DNA of 34,018 nucleotides from Amanita rubescens (Eukaryota; Basidiomycota; Agaricomycetes; Agaricales; Amanitaceae), in the NCBI GenBank assembly GCA_015039365.1, contig WION01000559.1:1-34018 (forward strand), written 5' to 3'. The translations under genes and the position numbers were made by a program. This document shows positions 1 through 9,713 of the stretch, one piece after another. Below the pieces are notes generated by a model. It searched no databases, was not told where the DNA came from, and saw only the letters and a program-made list of their open reading frames with translations. Each line of letters begins with the position of its first letter. Within the stretch, counting starts at the first letter, position 1.

Positions 1-777
1 TGATGAAGACTCTAATATGGCGTTGAGTAAGCAGTCTTGAATATCTCATCTTTACCGAACTCATCTGGCTTCGTTTCTGTCCAGCGCTTCAGTTGCAGTG
101 GTGTACAGGAAGCGTGTATGTGAGGACATTGGGGTTTGGATAAAAACCCGCTTTGAAGCTTTAGAGATTTGTGACGGTATGTTTTTCCCTTCTCCGACAT
201 AAGTCAACAATGTGAGATCATTGACTCAGTAAACAGGAGGATTTGTAGCTAAAGTGGCTTCATTGTTGTATGAGAGTATAACGGCTTGTAGAATTACTAT
301 TTAATTAATATCTTACCAATTTATGTGCTCGGCGTTGGGGTGCGTCAAAAACTTAAAGCGCGTCAACGTGCATCACGTGGTATCTTTATTTTTCTCTCTG
401 CTTTCATTCACAATCGCTTTGCTACCCACATGGAACACCCCCAATATCCTAATTTAATGGGCAGCAGCATGGATATGCCAAGGATCAAACACAAGTTATG
501 CCTCTCGGCATACTGTGTCCCGGCCCAATGTCGTCGGGGGCGGAGTCAGGGTTAGGGTCAACCTCCCTATATGCACGTCCAGCTTGACACTGTTGGGCTA
601 ACTCATTCATCAACAGCTTTTACTAAAACTACCACAGGAACCTGAAAGACGAAGGAGAAGCGAGCAGAGCGAAAGCAAGCCTTGGAAGTTTCGCCTTCTT
701 GATTGAGCACATGTAATTAAGCTCATAAACCCACTCGTGTGAGTGTTCATTTCACCCTCCTAGATTTACGTGATAAT
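1..777. other. No gene recognised
   Basis: Only short open frames without recognisable motifs or convincing codon use are present on either strand. I see no repeat, RNA gene or clear splice-site set. The stretch is best treated as intergenic or highly decayed sequence. Confidence 0.5.
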
Positions 778-1136
778 GCATTCTTCACAGTGCATTAAAC
801 AGCTGCCCGGACTCCAAGTTGGCCTTACATGAAAAAGATGTCAATAACTTGCCCAGACCGGTGGACGAAGACGAAGCTGAGGCTAGTTCTGCTTCCCGGC
901 GAGAAGCAGAGAAACACCCGGTCAAACAACAGAGGTAAGTACCACTGCCCTCTCACGACCGTTGTCGCCGCCTTGAGTTTTCTGAGAACTGGTAATTTTG
1001 TAGACAACAGCTGCCGAAGAAGACCACACCACTCGACAAGACTCGACCGCTTGCTAACAATACTATCCAGACAACGGCAAGTGTCGTTCACATCAAAACG
1101 AGTCATACGGCACTTTTAACTTCTCACTTAGATTAA
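778..1136 (+). CDS. Unrecognised two-exon gene fragment
   Basis: Two open stretches share one frame across a canonical intron at 935-1003 (donor GTAAGT, acceptor TTGTAG, 69 nt). The first exon (up to 934) encodes an acidic, Glu/Ala/Ser-rich stretch including PRPVDEDEAEASSASRR. The second (1004-1136) encodes a Thr/Lys-rich tail and ends at TAA 1134-1136. The splice phase is consistent: two bases left over, completed by the first base of exon 2. No in-frame ATG was found upstream, so the 5' part is missing or lies in an earlier exon. No known domain is visible and the composition suggests a disordered region. It could also be a chance open frame next to a chance intron. Confidence 0.3.
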
Positions 1137-1200
1137 TATTCTCTGAGAATCCCACGTCCACCGCTCCCACTGCAAGCCGACACTCGTTATCATTTGATGA

Positions 1201-1645
1201 CGCTCAAAACCTTTTTCTAATCGTTCAAGAACGCAATTGAACCACAACAGAATACAGCTAAGGCTCCCATCACTAATAGCAATACCAACACCGCCAAAAC
1301 AAATTGAAACTTGCAAAAGACAACTAGTAACGAGACTCGGAGAGGAATCAAACACATCACGAATTGAAGTAGCCGAGTAAGTCATATTTACATAACCGCA
1401 AGACTCGGCTGACGAATATGAATAGGAATCTTTTCAACATCGACTTCCAGAAGATGCACAACAACAAAGGAACGCATGACCAGTTTAATGAGGCTTGGGT
1501 GGCACTTACAGACGCGCAGAAACAGGTACGTCAGATAACAAGCGACCTGAATTTGATTGATAACTACATTATAATGATCGTAGTCTCGAGGTATAGTAAG
1601 GCCTTCAAGTCGTCACAACTCCCTTCCTTTATATAGCGCAAGAAG
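1201..1645 (+). CDS. Unrecognised multi-exon gene fragment with a 9-nt micro-exon
   Basis: An open frame from 1201 to 1376 is followed by an intron at 1377-1425 (GTAAGT donor, CTGAC branch point, AATAG acceptor, 49 nt). The next exon, 1426-1525, encodes 33 further residues (for example NLFNIDFQKMHNNKGTHDQF). A second intron (1526-1636, GTACGT donor, TATATAG acceptor) leads to a 9-nt stretch, 1637-1645, encoding Arg-Lys-Lys, which abuts a further GTAAGC donor. Phase is kept throughout. I see neither start nor stop and recognise no family. The exon at 1426-1525 is the best supported part; the micro-exon is inference from splice signals alone. Confidence 0.35.
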
Positions 1646-1763
1646 GTAAGCTTCCATTCATTAATCAAGTCATATCCTAATGTTATCTACATAAATGGCA
1701 AAGAAACTGGAAGGAAATACGAAAGCTGACGGAGGCAGGGATGGATGTGAGTGAGGATAGTGA

Positions 1764-1885
1764 GCAGAAACAAGCGGGGAGGAGCGGGAATGAGCAGGAG
1801 GAGCGGAAACAAGCGGGGAGGAGCGGGAATGAGCAGGAGGAGGGAGGAGCGGGAATGAGCAGGAACAAGCGGGGGGGAGCGGAAA
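1764..1885. repeat. Purine-rich imperfect tandem repeat
   Basis: Direct repeats of about 39-40 bp are built from GGAACAAGCGGGGAGGAGC-like and GGGAATGAGCAGGAGGAG-like blocks, two to three units long. The plus strand is almost entirely purine. Open frames across it encode only repetitive Ser/Pro/Leu or Glu/Gly sequence and look like by-products of the repeat. Confidence 0.7.
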
Positions 1886-2118
1886 ATAGGACAGTTGCAT
1901 GTTTCTCAGTGGCGAATGCATGTTTTCAAAGACAAACGGTTTCGGGATGACTTGAGCGGAAATTTTGACGAGATCGGACATTGTGACGGCGTAGAAGCCG
2001 TCCCATCCCGCTAAATACGGAATCACGCGGTTTTGACCTGTTTCTCACAGAATCGTTTTTGACTGGGGTTGACGTGTGACGTGTAACGTTGGTGCGTTCA
2101 TTATCTTTTCCAACAAAA

Positions 2119-2149
2119 GTGGCACGTGTGCCACAGGTCCCGCTACGTG
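2119..2149 (+). repeat. Hairpin motif, copy 1
   Basis: A perfect 7-bp stem with a 2-nt loop (GTGGCAC gt GTGCCAC) is followed by the 15-mer AGGTCCCGCTACGTG. A second copy lies inverted at 9465-9495 with the same 15-mer and a stem that differs by one compensating pair. It may be the terminus of a small mobile element, possibly Helitron-like, since Helitrons carry a 3' hairpin. No element body or other end was identified. Confidence 0.55.
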
Positions 2150-2387
2150 CTGGACGACATATACAAAACCTCCGACGCCTGAGCAGGTCAAATCAGGCCA
2201 CGTCAGCCGAGTCAGCCTTTCTCAGGTTGACAATGGCTTAATCCGAAAGGGCATCTGACAGTAATCCGTCAGGCTGAACGGGATTTGCAGGCAAAGATAT
2301 TCCTCATAGTATCAGGCAGCCCTGCTACTGTCTGTTTGCGCTCGGGCCCTCCTTTTGATTTCAGATAATATGAATAACTTGTGGGAT

Positions 2388-2422
2388 GTGGGCCACCGCT
2401 TCGCGTGGCATGGTCCGAGGCC
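2388..2422 (+). repeat. Dispersed 35-bp repeat, copy 1
   Basis: A 35-bp block containing CGCGTGGCATGGTCCGAGGC recurs at 4714-4748 in the same orientation with one mismatch. A nearby shared word, TCCTTTCAGGCCTC, accompanies both copies (around 2545 and 4681) but at different distances, so both probably derive from one older, rearranged repeat. Confidence 0.6.
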
Positions 2423-2585
2423 GGATGGCTTCATATATTGAGTCTTTGCCGTGCGTAGCGTATCTTTATTTCGACATCACTCGGGAATTTTCCGTGCCTG
2501 CGTCGCGTTTCACCGTGGACGTTCGTCGGGAAATCCATGCCAGGGATTCCTTTCAGGCCTCAGTGGATTTCAAGCGAGGTTGCTG

Positions 2586-3099
2586 CTAATGCAGGCAGCG
2601 CTTCGTGAGCATATAAAGCGCATGAATTAGAATATCTCCTGAATACCAATCATAAGACCTAGGGGCAAAACAAATATCCCTAAAAATATTCATGGACCAG
2701 TCCACTTGTGCAAACCGTAGCATAGAAGCGGTATTATGAGCAGTGGTATGATGTATTAAGGGGATCCATAGACACGAAAACACCAGTGTCAGCAATATTA
2801 CAAACCCCTGTTCTTCCATTGAAACTGCACTGGAGCCACTCGCACGGATACTATGATATTTGCCTGCACGCTTCTTGTCCCGAAAGAAGTCATGCAACGA
2901 ATGCTCGAATCGAAGCGAATGCATCCTGCGTAATTTGAGCCGCAATTGATTCGCAGACATCAACAAATGTAAGGCGCGATTCACCACGGGCGAATACAGC
3001 GACCTCACATCTAGCCGTTGAGAAAGCATCTGCATGTAGAGTTGGTCCGATTGAGCATATGGTGAGGAAGATGTGGCTAGACGGAGTTGTAAAATGGTA
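2586..3099 (-). pseudogene. NACHT NTPase relic, C-terminal part
   Basis: Read on the minus strand, this encodes the segment that follows the NTPase core in basidiomycete NACHT proteins. It has a TSSSPYAQSDQLYMQMLS-like helix (family pattern: sPfaeLDrLYmqIL), a winged-helix-like stretch and the late motif HDFFRDKKRAGKYH, which matches the family's H-x-S-F-x-D-F-L-x-D signature in degraded form. The segment is open to a stop at 2586. The rest of the NTPase core lies next door but in the opposite orientation (3100-3549), so this cannot be expressed as a normal protein. NACHT proteins are STAND NTPases acting as intracellular sensors in fungal nonself recognition. Confidence 0.7.
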
Positions 3100-3549
3100 T
3101 CGACCTTCATCGGGACAAGCCTGGCCTACGACCAGAGAAGTCGCTCATTATAATTGATGGCGTAGACGAATGCGCGAGCGAACAAGAACAAAATCTTGTT
3201 CTGACGCTCATCGCGGATGCGTTGGGGCGTACTAGCATCCCTCTACGTTTTCTTATTTGCAGTAGACCGGAGGCTCATATTGAGGAAATATTGGATATGG
3301 AAAACATGAAATTGAAGGCTCGCGCGCGCAGTTGTATTGGATGAGAAGTTTGCACCGAATGAGCTACTTGGAGGGCCAGTTTTTCCGTATTTTTTCGAAA
3401 TGTAAAATCTCGTCATTCCCGTCTGACGCGGATATTCAGCACCTGTTATCATCAGGTCAATTCGTATACGCATCGACCATCATCAAGTTCATCGATGACG
3501 ATGACTGCCTTCCCAAAGAGCAGCTTGTCGAAAACCTTCAAATTTAGGT
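3100..3549 (+). pseudogene. NACHT NTPase relic, inverted middle part with Walker B
   Basis: The plus strand encodes the NACHT Walker B region, LIIIDGVDEC (3144-3173), followed by a sensor-like FLICSRPEAHIEE stretch near 3250. After frameshifts around 3310-3360 come the blocks SSFPSDADIQHLLSS and GQFVYASTIIKFID (about 3410-3500), all collinear with fungal NACHT domains. Both flanking pieces of the same domain are on the minus strand. The segment is bounded by TCGAC at 3100-3104 and GTCGA at 3527-3531, a 5-bp inverted repeat at the inferred inversion ends. Two frame changes inside the segment also disrupt it. Confidence 0.8.
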
Positions 3550-3555
3550 GATCGA

Positions 3556-4048
3556 ATTGGATGTGATTTGGTATGGATTAAACGCTTTGTCTTCGGTAGA
3601 GATTCAATATACGGGAATGTTTCGAAATGGATGTGGCCAATTGCCATGCTAGAGTAAAAAACAAACGATCTGCCATGCTGCGATCTGGGGTGTTCATTAG
3701 GGGAAAAATGAAGTCGCCAAACGGCTATCCTTGTAACGTTCGGCAATGGTTTGAGCAATAGCAGACTTGCGAGGAGAGGATGGGTAGATGTACACTGAGC
3801 CGTCCTCAGGTGACCAACTGCGAATTTCTGTGACGAGTCGGTCGAATGCGGTGATGTGCTGCGGTTGGCACGGTGGACGTGTCTGTGGTCAGAATCCTGA
3901 GTCTAGTGTCTTGCAACTCGTTCCACATCCAGCCAACAACCGTACGGCTCTACCTCATACAGCCGGCCATATAACCATATGGTGCGTTGTTTCGGATACA
4001 AGTCGTTGATCCAGTCTGAAATTACTTTCAGAACCTTTTCGAGGGTCT
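3556..4048 (-). pseudogene. NACHT NTPase relic, N-terminal part with broken P-loop
   Basis: On the minus strand, 4048-3966 encodes CHPQTLEKVLKVISDWIND and then IWLYG, the standard lead-in to the NACHT P-loop. Instead of the expected GxxGxGKS, about 194 bp (3772-3965) intervene. The domain then resumes at 3771 with RKSAIAQTIAERYKDSRLAT and, to about 3580, MADRLFFTLAWQLATSI. The P-loop glycines next to the Lys-Ser are lost (SSPRKS is read). This is the amino end of the same NACHT gene as the two neighbouring pieces. It carries frameshifts near 4045 and near 3700. Confidence 0.75.
3772..3965. other. Foreign segment splitting the NACHT P-loop
   Basis: A stretch of 194 bp lies where the NACHT family has about 18-24 bp. 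On the minus strand it holds two short protein-like blocks in different frames (around MWNELQDTRLRILTTDTS and FDRLVTEIRSWSPEDGS), hinting that it is captured coding sequence. I do not recognise the source. No target-site duplication or terminal repeat is obvious. Confidence 0.45.
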
Positions 4049-4439
4049 GGGGATGACACAAAGGGGGTGGTAGCGGGCTAAGGAATCGTGCATTGCTGCC
4101 TCCGAAATGTGTGATTTAAAATTGAGGAAGAGAGATTGTCGAGAACTGAGAGAGAGATATGAGGATGAGGTCACCAACTTGAAGCAAATATTACCTACTA
4201 TTCAAATCATCGCCAACGGGGTAAGGGCGAGCAGACAAAGCTCTGGAGAGTGTGCGAGGCATATTCGGCGCTAGGCTAGAAGTGAGCGAGACACGGGAAG
4301 CGAGCAGGTAGGCATTACTTCTGGAGTATGTTATCGCCGAGAACAAGAGGATTTGGGCGGGCTGTGCAGTGATTTCTGGAGGAGGGAAATGACCACCCGC
4401 AACTGAGTAGTAAGCGGGATCGAGCAGAAACGCTTAGGT

Positions 4440-6203
4440 GCTTACCAAGTATCCATAAGCCGTTTTCCCGACCTGGCTTTCATGTTGTCGCTCAAAACAA
4501 CTCTTGAGGTCCTCGTTGAAGAATCGAGACACGAGGGAAACACTCGAGTGGTGTCGTGCTAGGGATTCAGTCGGGCCTTGTTCATGTCTTCTCGTGTATG
4601 GCCAGGACGTTTTCGGCTGTGCGTGTCTCGCGTTTTCCCGGTCCAAGTCCCGGACCTAGCCGCACCAGCAAGAGACCGAGTCCTTTCAGGCCTCGGAAAA
4701 CTTGACTTGAGAAGTGGGCCACCGCATCGCGTGGCATGGTCCGAGGCCACATTCACGTGCACTGCCTTACAATATGTCCATGATATATGTTAAGAAATGC
4801 AATAATATATGTATGCTCAGCAACTGTGTGGAGATCGTATCAGGAATGTTGAAAATAACATACAATGCTTTCAACTGCTAACAAGATCGACTAGATCATA
4901 TTCCAACGCCACGGACTCTGAAATTCCAGCAAGACACTCCGGGAGTCAGGTGATACACTCAAGGTCGAACCACTGCATGCGCTACGAGCTCAAGGGAAGG
5001 CGGGGGCAATGTAGCAGGCACTGCGATCCGAACCCCGGTGTCGGTCTTGACTCTTGAGATAAAGAGAGTTTATTTGTCGCAGACATTACTCGTCGTCGCC
5101 GAAAACCGTGCGACACTCATCACCGGAAGGCAGGGGCAAATGCACAAGTCGGGCTTTTCACCTAGAGGAAGACGGTCATCATGAGTTCCGGATAGAGGAA
5201 TGACACCCGTATGTCGGGTCTCACCGTTAGTAGAGGAGAAGAGCATCGAGCTGGAGAAGGTCTCGTCTCGGGCCTCGTCGCGATTTATGTCATGTCGATT
5301 CTGAATGGTGGCCGGCCCAACATGTACACGGCTGCTGGGGGGACCAGCCACCAGGAGCACTTCGAACGGTGAGCGCAAATGTGTGGTGTCCCGCCACGTC
5401 ATGCAACGAGTCTCGGATCCAGCCGTCTTGTTAAAAGACAGCTGCGAGATGCAGTGCTGGAGTAAAGAATCTGAAACAAGGAACGCGTTAAGCGACCTTT
5501 GAAAGAGCTAGACGAAACGGCATCTCCGAGTCTTTGGGCGAAGCGTCGATTACGAGCTATTCTGGTCGGCAGGAGGGCGAGCGAGTGAGTTAACAGCGTG
5601 AGTCACGGCGAGCTTGTGTTGGTCATGCGACTCGTCTTGTTCAAGCGTGCAGAAATAGTCGGCAGAGAGACGAGTGTTTTAGCTGCATGAGGTGCACCGA
5701 GTAGGGTCGTCGGTCTTGTGAGATGAGAGTCGGCACTTATGAGATGAGAGTCAACAAGATGAGTGGACATTGGCGAGCGAGGGAGAGTGTCCCTAGGAAC
5801 GATCTGCTTCCCGGTCTCAATCTTGAGAGGTGGGAAGTCGTTCTCATGAAAGCGGCGCACTCGGGTCGCCACTGCTGAGGCCCGAACATAGTCAACGGGG
5901 AAGGTCAATTTTATCGTCGTGTCTATCGTTTTCTGGTCGGTCCTTCATCGCAGCTCATAGCTGTCGTAGAATGTGCCCGTCGCATAGAAGTAGAAGGAAT
6001 CATTCGCGGCGTGCGTATGTCTCGCGTCTGGCCGGGATGTTCTTCACTGGAAAATGCTGTCCGCACTGTCTCGCGTTTTCCCGGTGTAAATCCCGGACCT
6101 TGTTAGCATGCCTGGCGTTAGGAGATGGATGTCACTTAGGGCTGGAAAACGTTGCCAGTATATATCGTGTGCTGCTTGAATGTCTTGCCTAACAGTCTTT
6201 ATC
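4440..6203. other. Gene-poor stretch with dispersed repeat fragments
   Basis: No recognisable gene. Open frames of 100-110 codons occur on the minus strand (5070-5402 and 5603-5908) but show no known domain, and I cannot tell them from chance. Two blocks, about 4593-4657 and 6018-6101, share TCTCGCGTTTTCCCGGT and TCCCGGACCT and look like diverged copies of one repeat. The 35-bp repeat at 4714-4748 matches 2388-2422. Confidence 0.45.
4714..4748 (+). repeat. Dispersed 35-bp repeat, copy 2
   Basis: Same orientation and one mismatch relative to 2388-2422. See that entry. Confidence 0.6.
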
Positions 6204-6204
6204 T

Positions 6205-7172
6205 GCGCAAAGACATTATGCATTTTTCTGCGGCCTCGACAGTTTCAAATCTAAAATCCGCGTTTAAAAACGGAACCTCGAAACGTAAAGACAGCCGCTC
6301 TCGCTCTCCTTGACGTGTCGAGTAAATGTCCGGACACTGCGAATGGCCCCAAAAGGCGCAGCGAGCGCATATAGTTGCTCTTCAGGAAAATGAGGAGGTA
6401 GGCCATTGATATAAACGTTAGGTGTCTTATGGGAGCTATCGATATTGATACAGTTGTTGAGATAAATATCTCGGGAGTTGGAAGGCGCTAACCGCTCGGC
6501 AACGCTTTCCTCTGCTATATGAGAATGTTGGGTCGTCTCCTTGGGGACTACGACAGGCTGCGAAGGAGTTGGCTTAGTAGGGGGACCTGGCGCTTCGCTG
6601 TCAGACGTGACGTCCTGGAGAGGGATGGTTTTCTGCAAAGGAGCTGGCGGCAATTGAGGCAAAAGGATGTCATCCGATACATTAGCCGTCTTTTGCTGTT
6701 GTGTAATGGTAGGGGAGACATGAACGTCCTCAGGAACGTGTTCAGAGTCGGGCGCTGTTCATAAGGGTCAAGGAATTGTCAATATAGCGTTGAATATAAA
6801 CAAACCTGTCGATGTATGCGCACTGGGCACAGCGTTTTCAAGACCAAGCGAAGACAAAAAGATCTCGACGTCGGAGGACTTCGAGTCCTCCAACTCTCCG
6901 TCCTCTTGAGATCCAGAAGAGGGTTCCTTGCTAATGCGAGGACGAGTCGCTCTTTGACTCGCGACTGCAGTGGTACTTGGCGTGTCTGCAAGCAAAGACA
7001 AAGCGGTTGGAACGGCCGGTATGCATAGAGGAGAAAGTTCTGGGAGACGCGCAGGAGTAGCAAGTGATGACGGGTCCTTCTCGCGGACCACAGTGGGAAG
7101 CGTCCCAGACATCCCCGATGTGTCCTTCATGTCACCATAACCGAAAAACCAGCTTTCTCTCGGGCCTGTCAT
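6205..7172 (-). pseudogene. RRM-type RNA-binding protein gene, truncated inside the RRM
   Basis: Exon 1 (7172-6806) starts at ATG and encodes a Ser/Pro-rich, probably disordered leader. An intron at 6805-6755 (51 nt, GTTTGT donor, CTTGAC branch point, AACAG acceptor) keeps frame into exon 2 (from 6754). After a Pro-rich linker, an RNA recognition motif begins at about residue 235 with NVYINGLPPHFPEEQLYALA (RNP2-like) and SVRTFTRHVKESESG, which should lead into RNP1. At about 6290 the frame breaks. The expected continuation FETVEAAEKCIMSLRR is visible in another frame at about 6256-6210, after which similarity fades into stops. The second half of the protein is absent. RRM proteins bind single-stranded RNA; the target is not predictable here. 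The start is only 30 bp from the ATG of the divergent frame at 7203. Confidence 0.65.
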
Positions 7173-7202
7173 AATTCCAGGTCCACCACTATCGAAATTT
7201 CA

Positions 7203-7481
7203 ATGGCGGATCTATACGCCCGTTGCACCCCTACGATCCATTGCTCGGCCGATTACCAAGCACACACTGTCAACAAATGCGAGCATGTCGAATTCCCCGA
7301 CGTCCCTCCATCGCTCACAACCGTCCCCCTCGAAGAAGAGGTCGAAGAGCCTTTTCCACCACCCGTCATCGCTGAAGAGGATAACCAACCTCTAGCCTAC
7401 ACTGCAACTAAATCCATCAAGAATATGGTACTACCTAATTTAGAGCAGTCACTACTCAACCGATTCCCGCTACGTAAGTAG
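7203..7481 (+). CDS. Unrecognised small ORF or first exon
   Basis: An open frame of 92 codons begins 30 bp from the divergent RRM gene start. It encodes a Pro/Glu-rich middle (TVPLEEEVEEPFPPPVIAEE) and a basic tail. A good donor, GTAAGT, sits at 7474 inside the last codons, so this may be a first exon continuing downstream. No acceptor-linked partner could be identified. The composition suggests disorder and no family is recognised. Two start codons 30 bp apart on opposite strands leave no normal promoter room, so at least one of the two genes probably has an earlier exon or is dead. Confidence 0.3.
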   Translation: MADLYARCTPTIHCSADYQAHTVNKCEHVEFPDVPPSLTTVPLEEEVEEPFPPPVIAEEDNQPLAYTATKSIKNMVLPNLEQSLLNRFPLRK

Positions 7482-7536
7482 TGGGTTCAGTCCGACGAAC
7501 GACTGAGGCCCAGTGAGTGCGGCAGCAGTCACCTGA

Positions 7537-7557
7537 CATTTGTGACGGTCACAAATG
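7537..7557. repeat. Near-perfect palindrome
   Basis: Arms of 10 bp (CATTTGTGAC / GTCACAAATG) are separated by one base. The half-word ATTTGTGACGGT also occurs near 166-177. The function is unknown. Confidence 0.6.
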
Positions 7558-7733
7558 AGTGACAAAATCCCGACTACACGGTATGATCGGAAAGAAACTT
7601 CCTCAGCGCTTTCGACATCCGGCAGAAGTCTCCTGAAACATCCGGCAAATCAACGAGACTAAAAGTAAAAAATGTTCAAATCCACAGCTTTGTCGCTCTG
7701 AAAATGTATGAGCTGCTCATGAAGTCAGTGTGA

Positions 7734-7933
7734 GGTTGTGATCACAACGGTCTTGTATCAAATGCTCCTGTGATGAAAGGCATTAGGCAACTCGTGCGGT
7801 TGTGATCGCAGCGCAGCGCTTTCATTGTTTCGATCCACATCCATTTATAATTTACGTCGCTCGCAACTCACGCGGTTGTGATCGGATCGCTCCATTCATC
7901 GTTCCACGAAAAGCATCCCGCGCGGTTGTGATC
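7734..7933 (+). repeat. Four spaced GGTTGTGATC boxes
   Basis: The decamer occurs at 7734-7743, 7798-7807, 7874-7883 and 7924-7933, always in the same orientation. The last three are preceded by GC-rich TGC, CGC or CGC. The first copy forms a perfect 14-bp palindrome (GTTGTGATCACAAC). These may be decayed repeats or regulatory boxes; no adjacent confident gene supports either reading. Confidence 0.5.
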
Positions 7934-8209
7934 ACAGTGTAGAAAATGTCTTGTGATGAACACCTGATTGCTTTCAACAAAGTTACTGCTAAGATCAACA
8001 CGCTGCATGCGAAATTCATGAAAGAAGAACAGTGTTTTTGTCTCCTGGGCCCTAAGGCTCCAGCCATTTAGTATCCAATCTCAATATCTGCCCTAGGCCC
8101 CTATTTGCCGCCTCTCTCAAATGCTTATCTATGGTATGTGGTTCATATTTTTGTTTGGTTAGTACATTTTGACTTCAAGCATCAGGAAAATAATCATTTG
8201 GCTTAAAAT

Positions 8210-8228
8210 GCCTTATTTAAAATAAGGC
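8210..8228. repeat. AT-rich hairpin
   Basis: Perfect 8-bp arms (GCCTTATT / AATAAGGC) flank a 3-nt centre. A related TGCCTTATCC follows 20 bp later. This could be the end of a small inverted-repeat element. Confidence 0.4.
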
Positions 8229-8313
8229 CTAATAAGTGGGGTGCCTTATCCCAACCTTGAAGCTCCGAGGGAGCGTAAGGCCCGAAGGCCGCGCGGACGA
8301 GGGGCATTAATAT

Positions 8314-8515
8314 GAACTTACAACCCACGCCGCGCACCGGTGAATGACACCGGTGAGCGGTGGTCACGTGGGTGTAATGTCGCGCGTCGCGTCCTTGCTC
8401 TTCTAACTGCTCGCCGAACACATCTAGTACAGCCTCTACCTGAACCACCAACTCACCTGCCACCTCAATATCCGCTGCCACTCATTCACCGGTGCGCGGC
8501 GTGGGTTGCAAGTTC
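8314..8515. repeat. 34-bp inverted repeat with a 134-bp loop
   Basis: The arms are 8314-8347 and 8482-8515 and are complementary at 33 of 34 positions, 27 of them consecutive. They contain CACGCCGCGCACCGGTG. The loop begins with a second copy of the self-complementary octamer CACCGGTG. This looks like a small hairpin element or MITE-like relic. Low-quality open frames on both strands run through it, and none is convincing. Confidence 0.75.
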
Positions 8516-9175
8516 CCACACTCTAGTATCACAGCTCGTCTCTGACCTTTGGCAGAGTCTAGCAATGACCGCTCCGGCTGCTTGGGCTCTGGCAACGACC
8601 ACTCGGAGTACTTCGATTGTGGCAGTGAGTAGAATCTCTTCCATCACTTTGAAAATCTTATCAGGGCCCGTTCGGAGTTCCTCTAACTCGAAGTTTTCCA
8701 CCGATACCCACCACCCACGCCAACCGCTTAGCGCTACCCCCCGGATCTCGCCTGCCAAACCTGTATGAATACTACTATATGCGTTCCTTTTTCAAGTCTT
8801 GAGCTCACAAGTTATCCAGGCAATGGCTAATGCTGAATTCCGTTCTATACCACATTGAGCAAGGTTGTTACCATTGATCTAAGGTTACTAGAATGTGATT
8901 TCGTGTACATGATAATCTATAAATTTGTTTACGTAGAATGCATTGAGGTTATTGGAATAAAAAAGTTTCCGTGGAATCATCTTTGACCCTGCAGCTCCCA
9001 ATTAAATGAGCAGCGTGTAATATCATGTCCGTGAAACCGACTTCAAAGCACTGCCCGTCATTTTTAGTGATTGTTCCACCAGGGAACATTGAGGGTTGTT
9101 ATCAGTGACTATTAGTATGAGATTCCAACCGGCTTATCGCCCACTGCTGACCACTTGCGATCACGCTGTCCGGGT

Positions 9176-9300
9176 CCGGCGTCCACCGTCCACCGCCCAG
9201 TCCACCGCCCACCGCCGAACATCAGCGCATCAACTGTCCACTGTCCACCACCGCCGAACATCCACCGGTCCACCGTCCACCGCCGAACGTCCACCATCCA
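9176..9300. repeat. Degenerate GTCCACCG tandem repeat
   Basis: Many imperfect copies of an 8-9 bp unit (GTCCACCG, with GCCGAACATC interruptions) run head to tail. Open frames over it are repeat by-products rich in Pro/His or Trp/Gly. Confidence 0.75.
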
Positions 9301-9464
9301 CCACTACTATCAACTTCATGTTCGGTGTTTTAATTTCAATCTCCGACGCTTCGCCGGTGTGCGTTGAGAGTCCCATTAATATTAGTGGCAGTAGGAGCCA
9401 TTTTGGTGCATTATTGGGTATAAACGAAGTTTAAAAGATTATGATACAAATATGATTGTTCTTT

Positions 9465-9495
9465 CACGTAGCGGGACCTGCGGCACTCGTGCCGC
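9465..9495 (-). repeat. Hairpin motif, copy 2
   Basis: Inverted copy of 2119-2149. On the minus strand the stem GCGGCAC ga GTGCCGC is followed by AGGTCCCGCTACGTG. Relative to copy 1, stem position 2 is C-G instead of T-A, which preserves pairing. Confidence 0.55.
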
Positions 9496-9713
9496 CATCG
9501 ATAAGTTTATATGTGTCTTAGGCATGCGATGCGGTATACAAATGTAGCCAAAAACATACGTTGTGACGCCAACCGTCACACCAACTTCCCCGTCGCCCCG
9601 TCGCTCCCTCTCCCCACAAGTCTCAAAGACTTGTTGTTTGAACTCTTTGGAGTTCTGCCACCAGCCCCAACCGTCAACACCTTCTTTGACCCTTTTGAAG
9701 CCTACAGGATCCC

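Noticed and set aside
2588..3110. Independent minus-strand gene of 174 codons
   Set aside because: Its sequence is collinear with the C-terminal part of a NACHT domain continued by neighbouring inverted segments, so it is a fragment and not a gene of its own.
8340..8768. Overlapping open frames on both strands
   Set aside because: No domain or clear codon bias on either strand; part of each runs through the 34-bp inverted repeat. Not supportable as genes.
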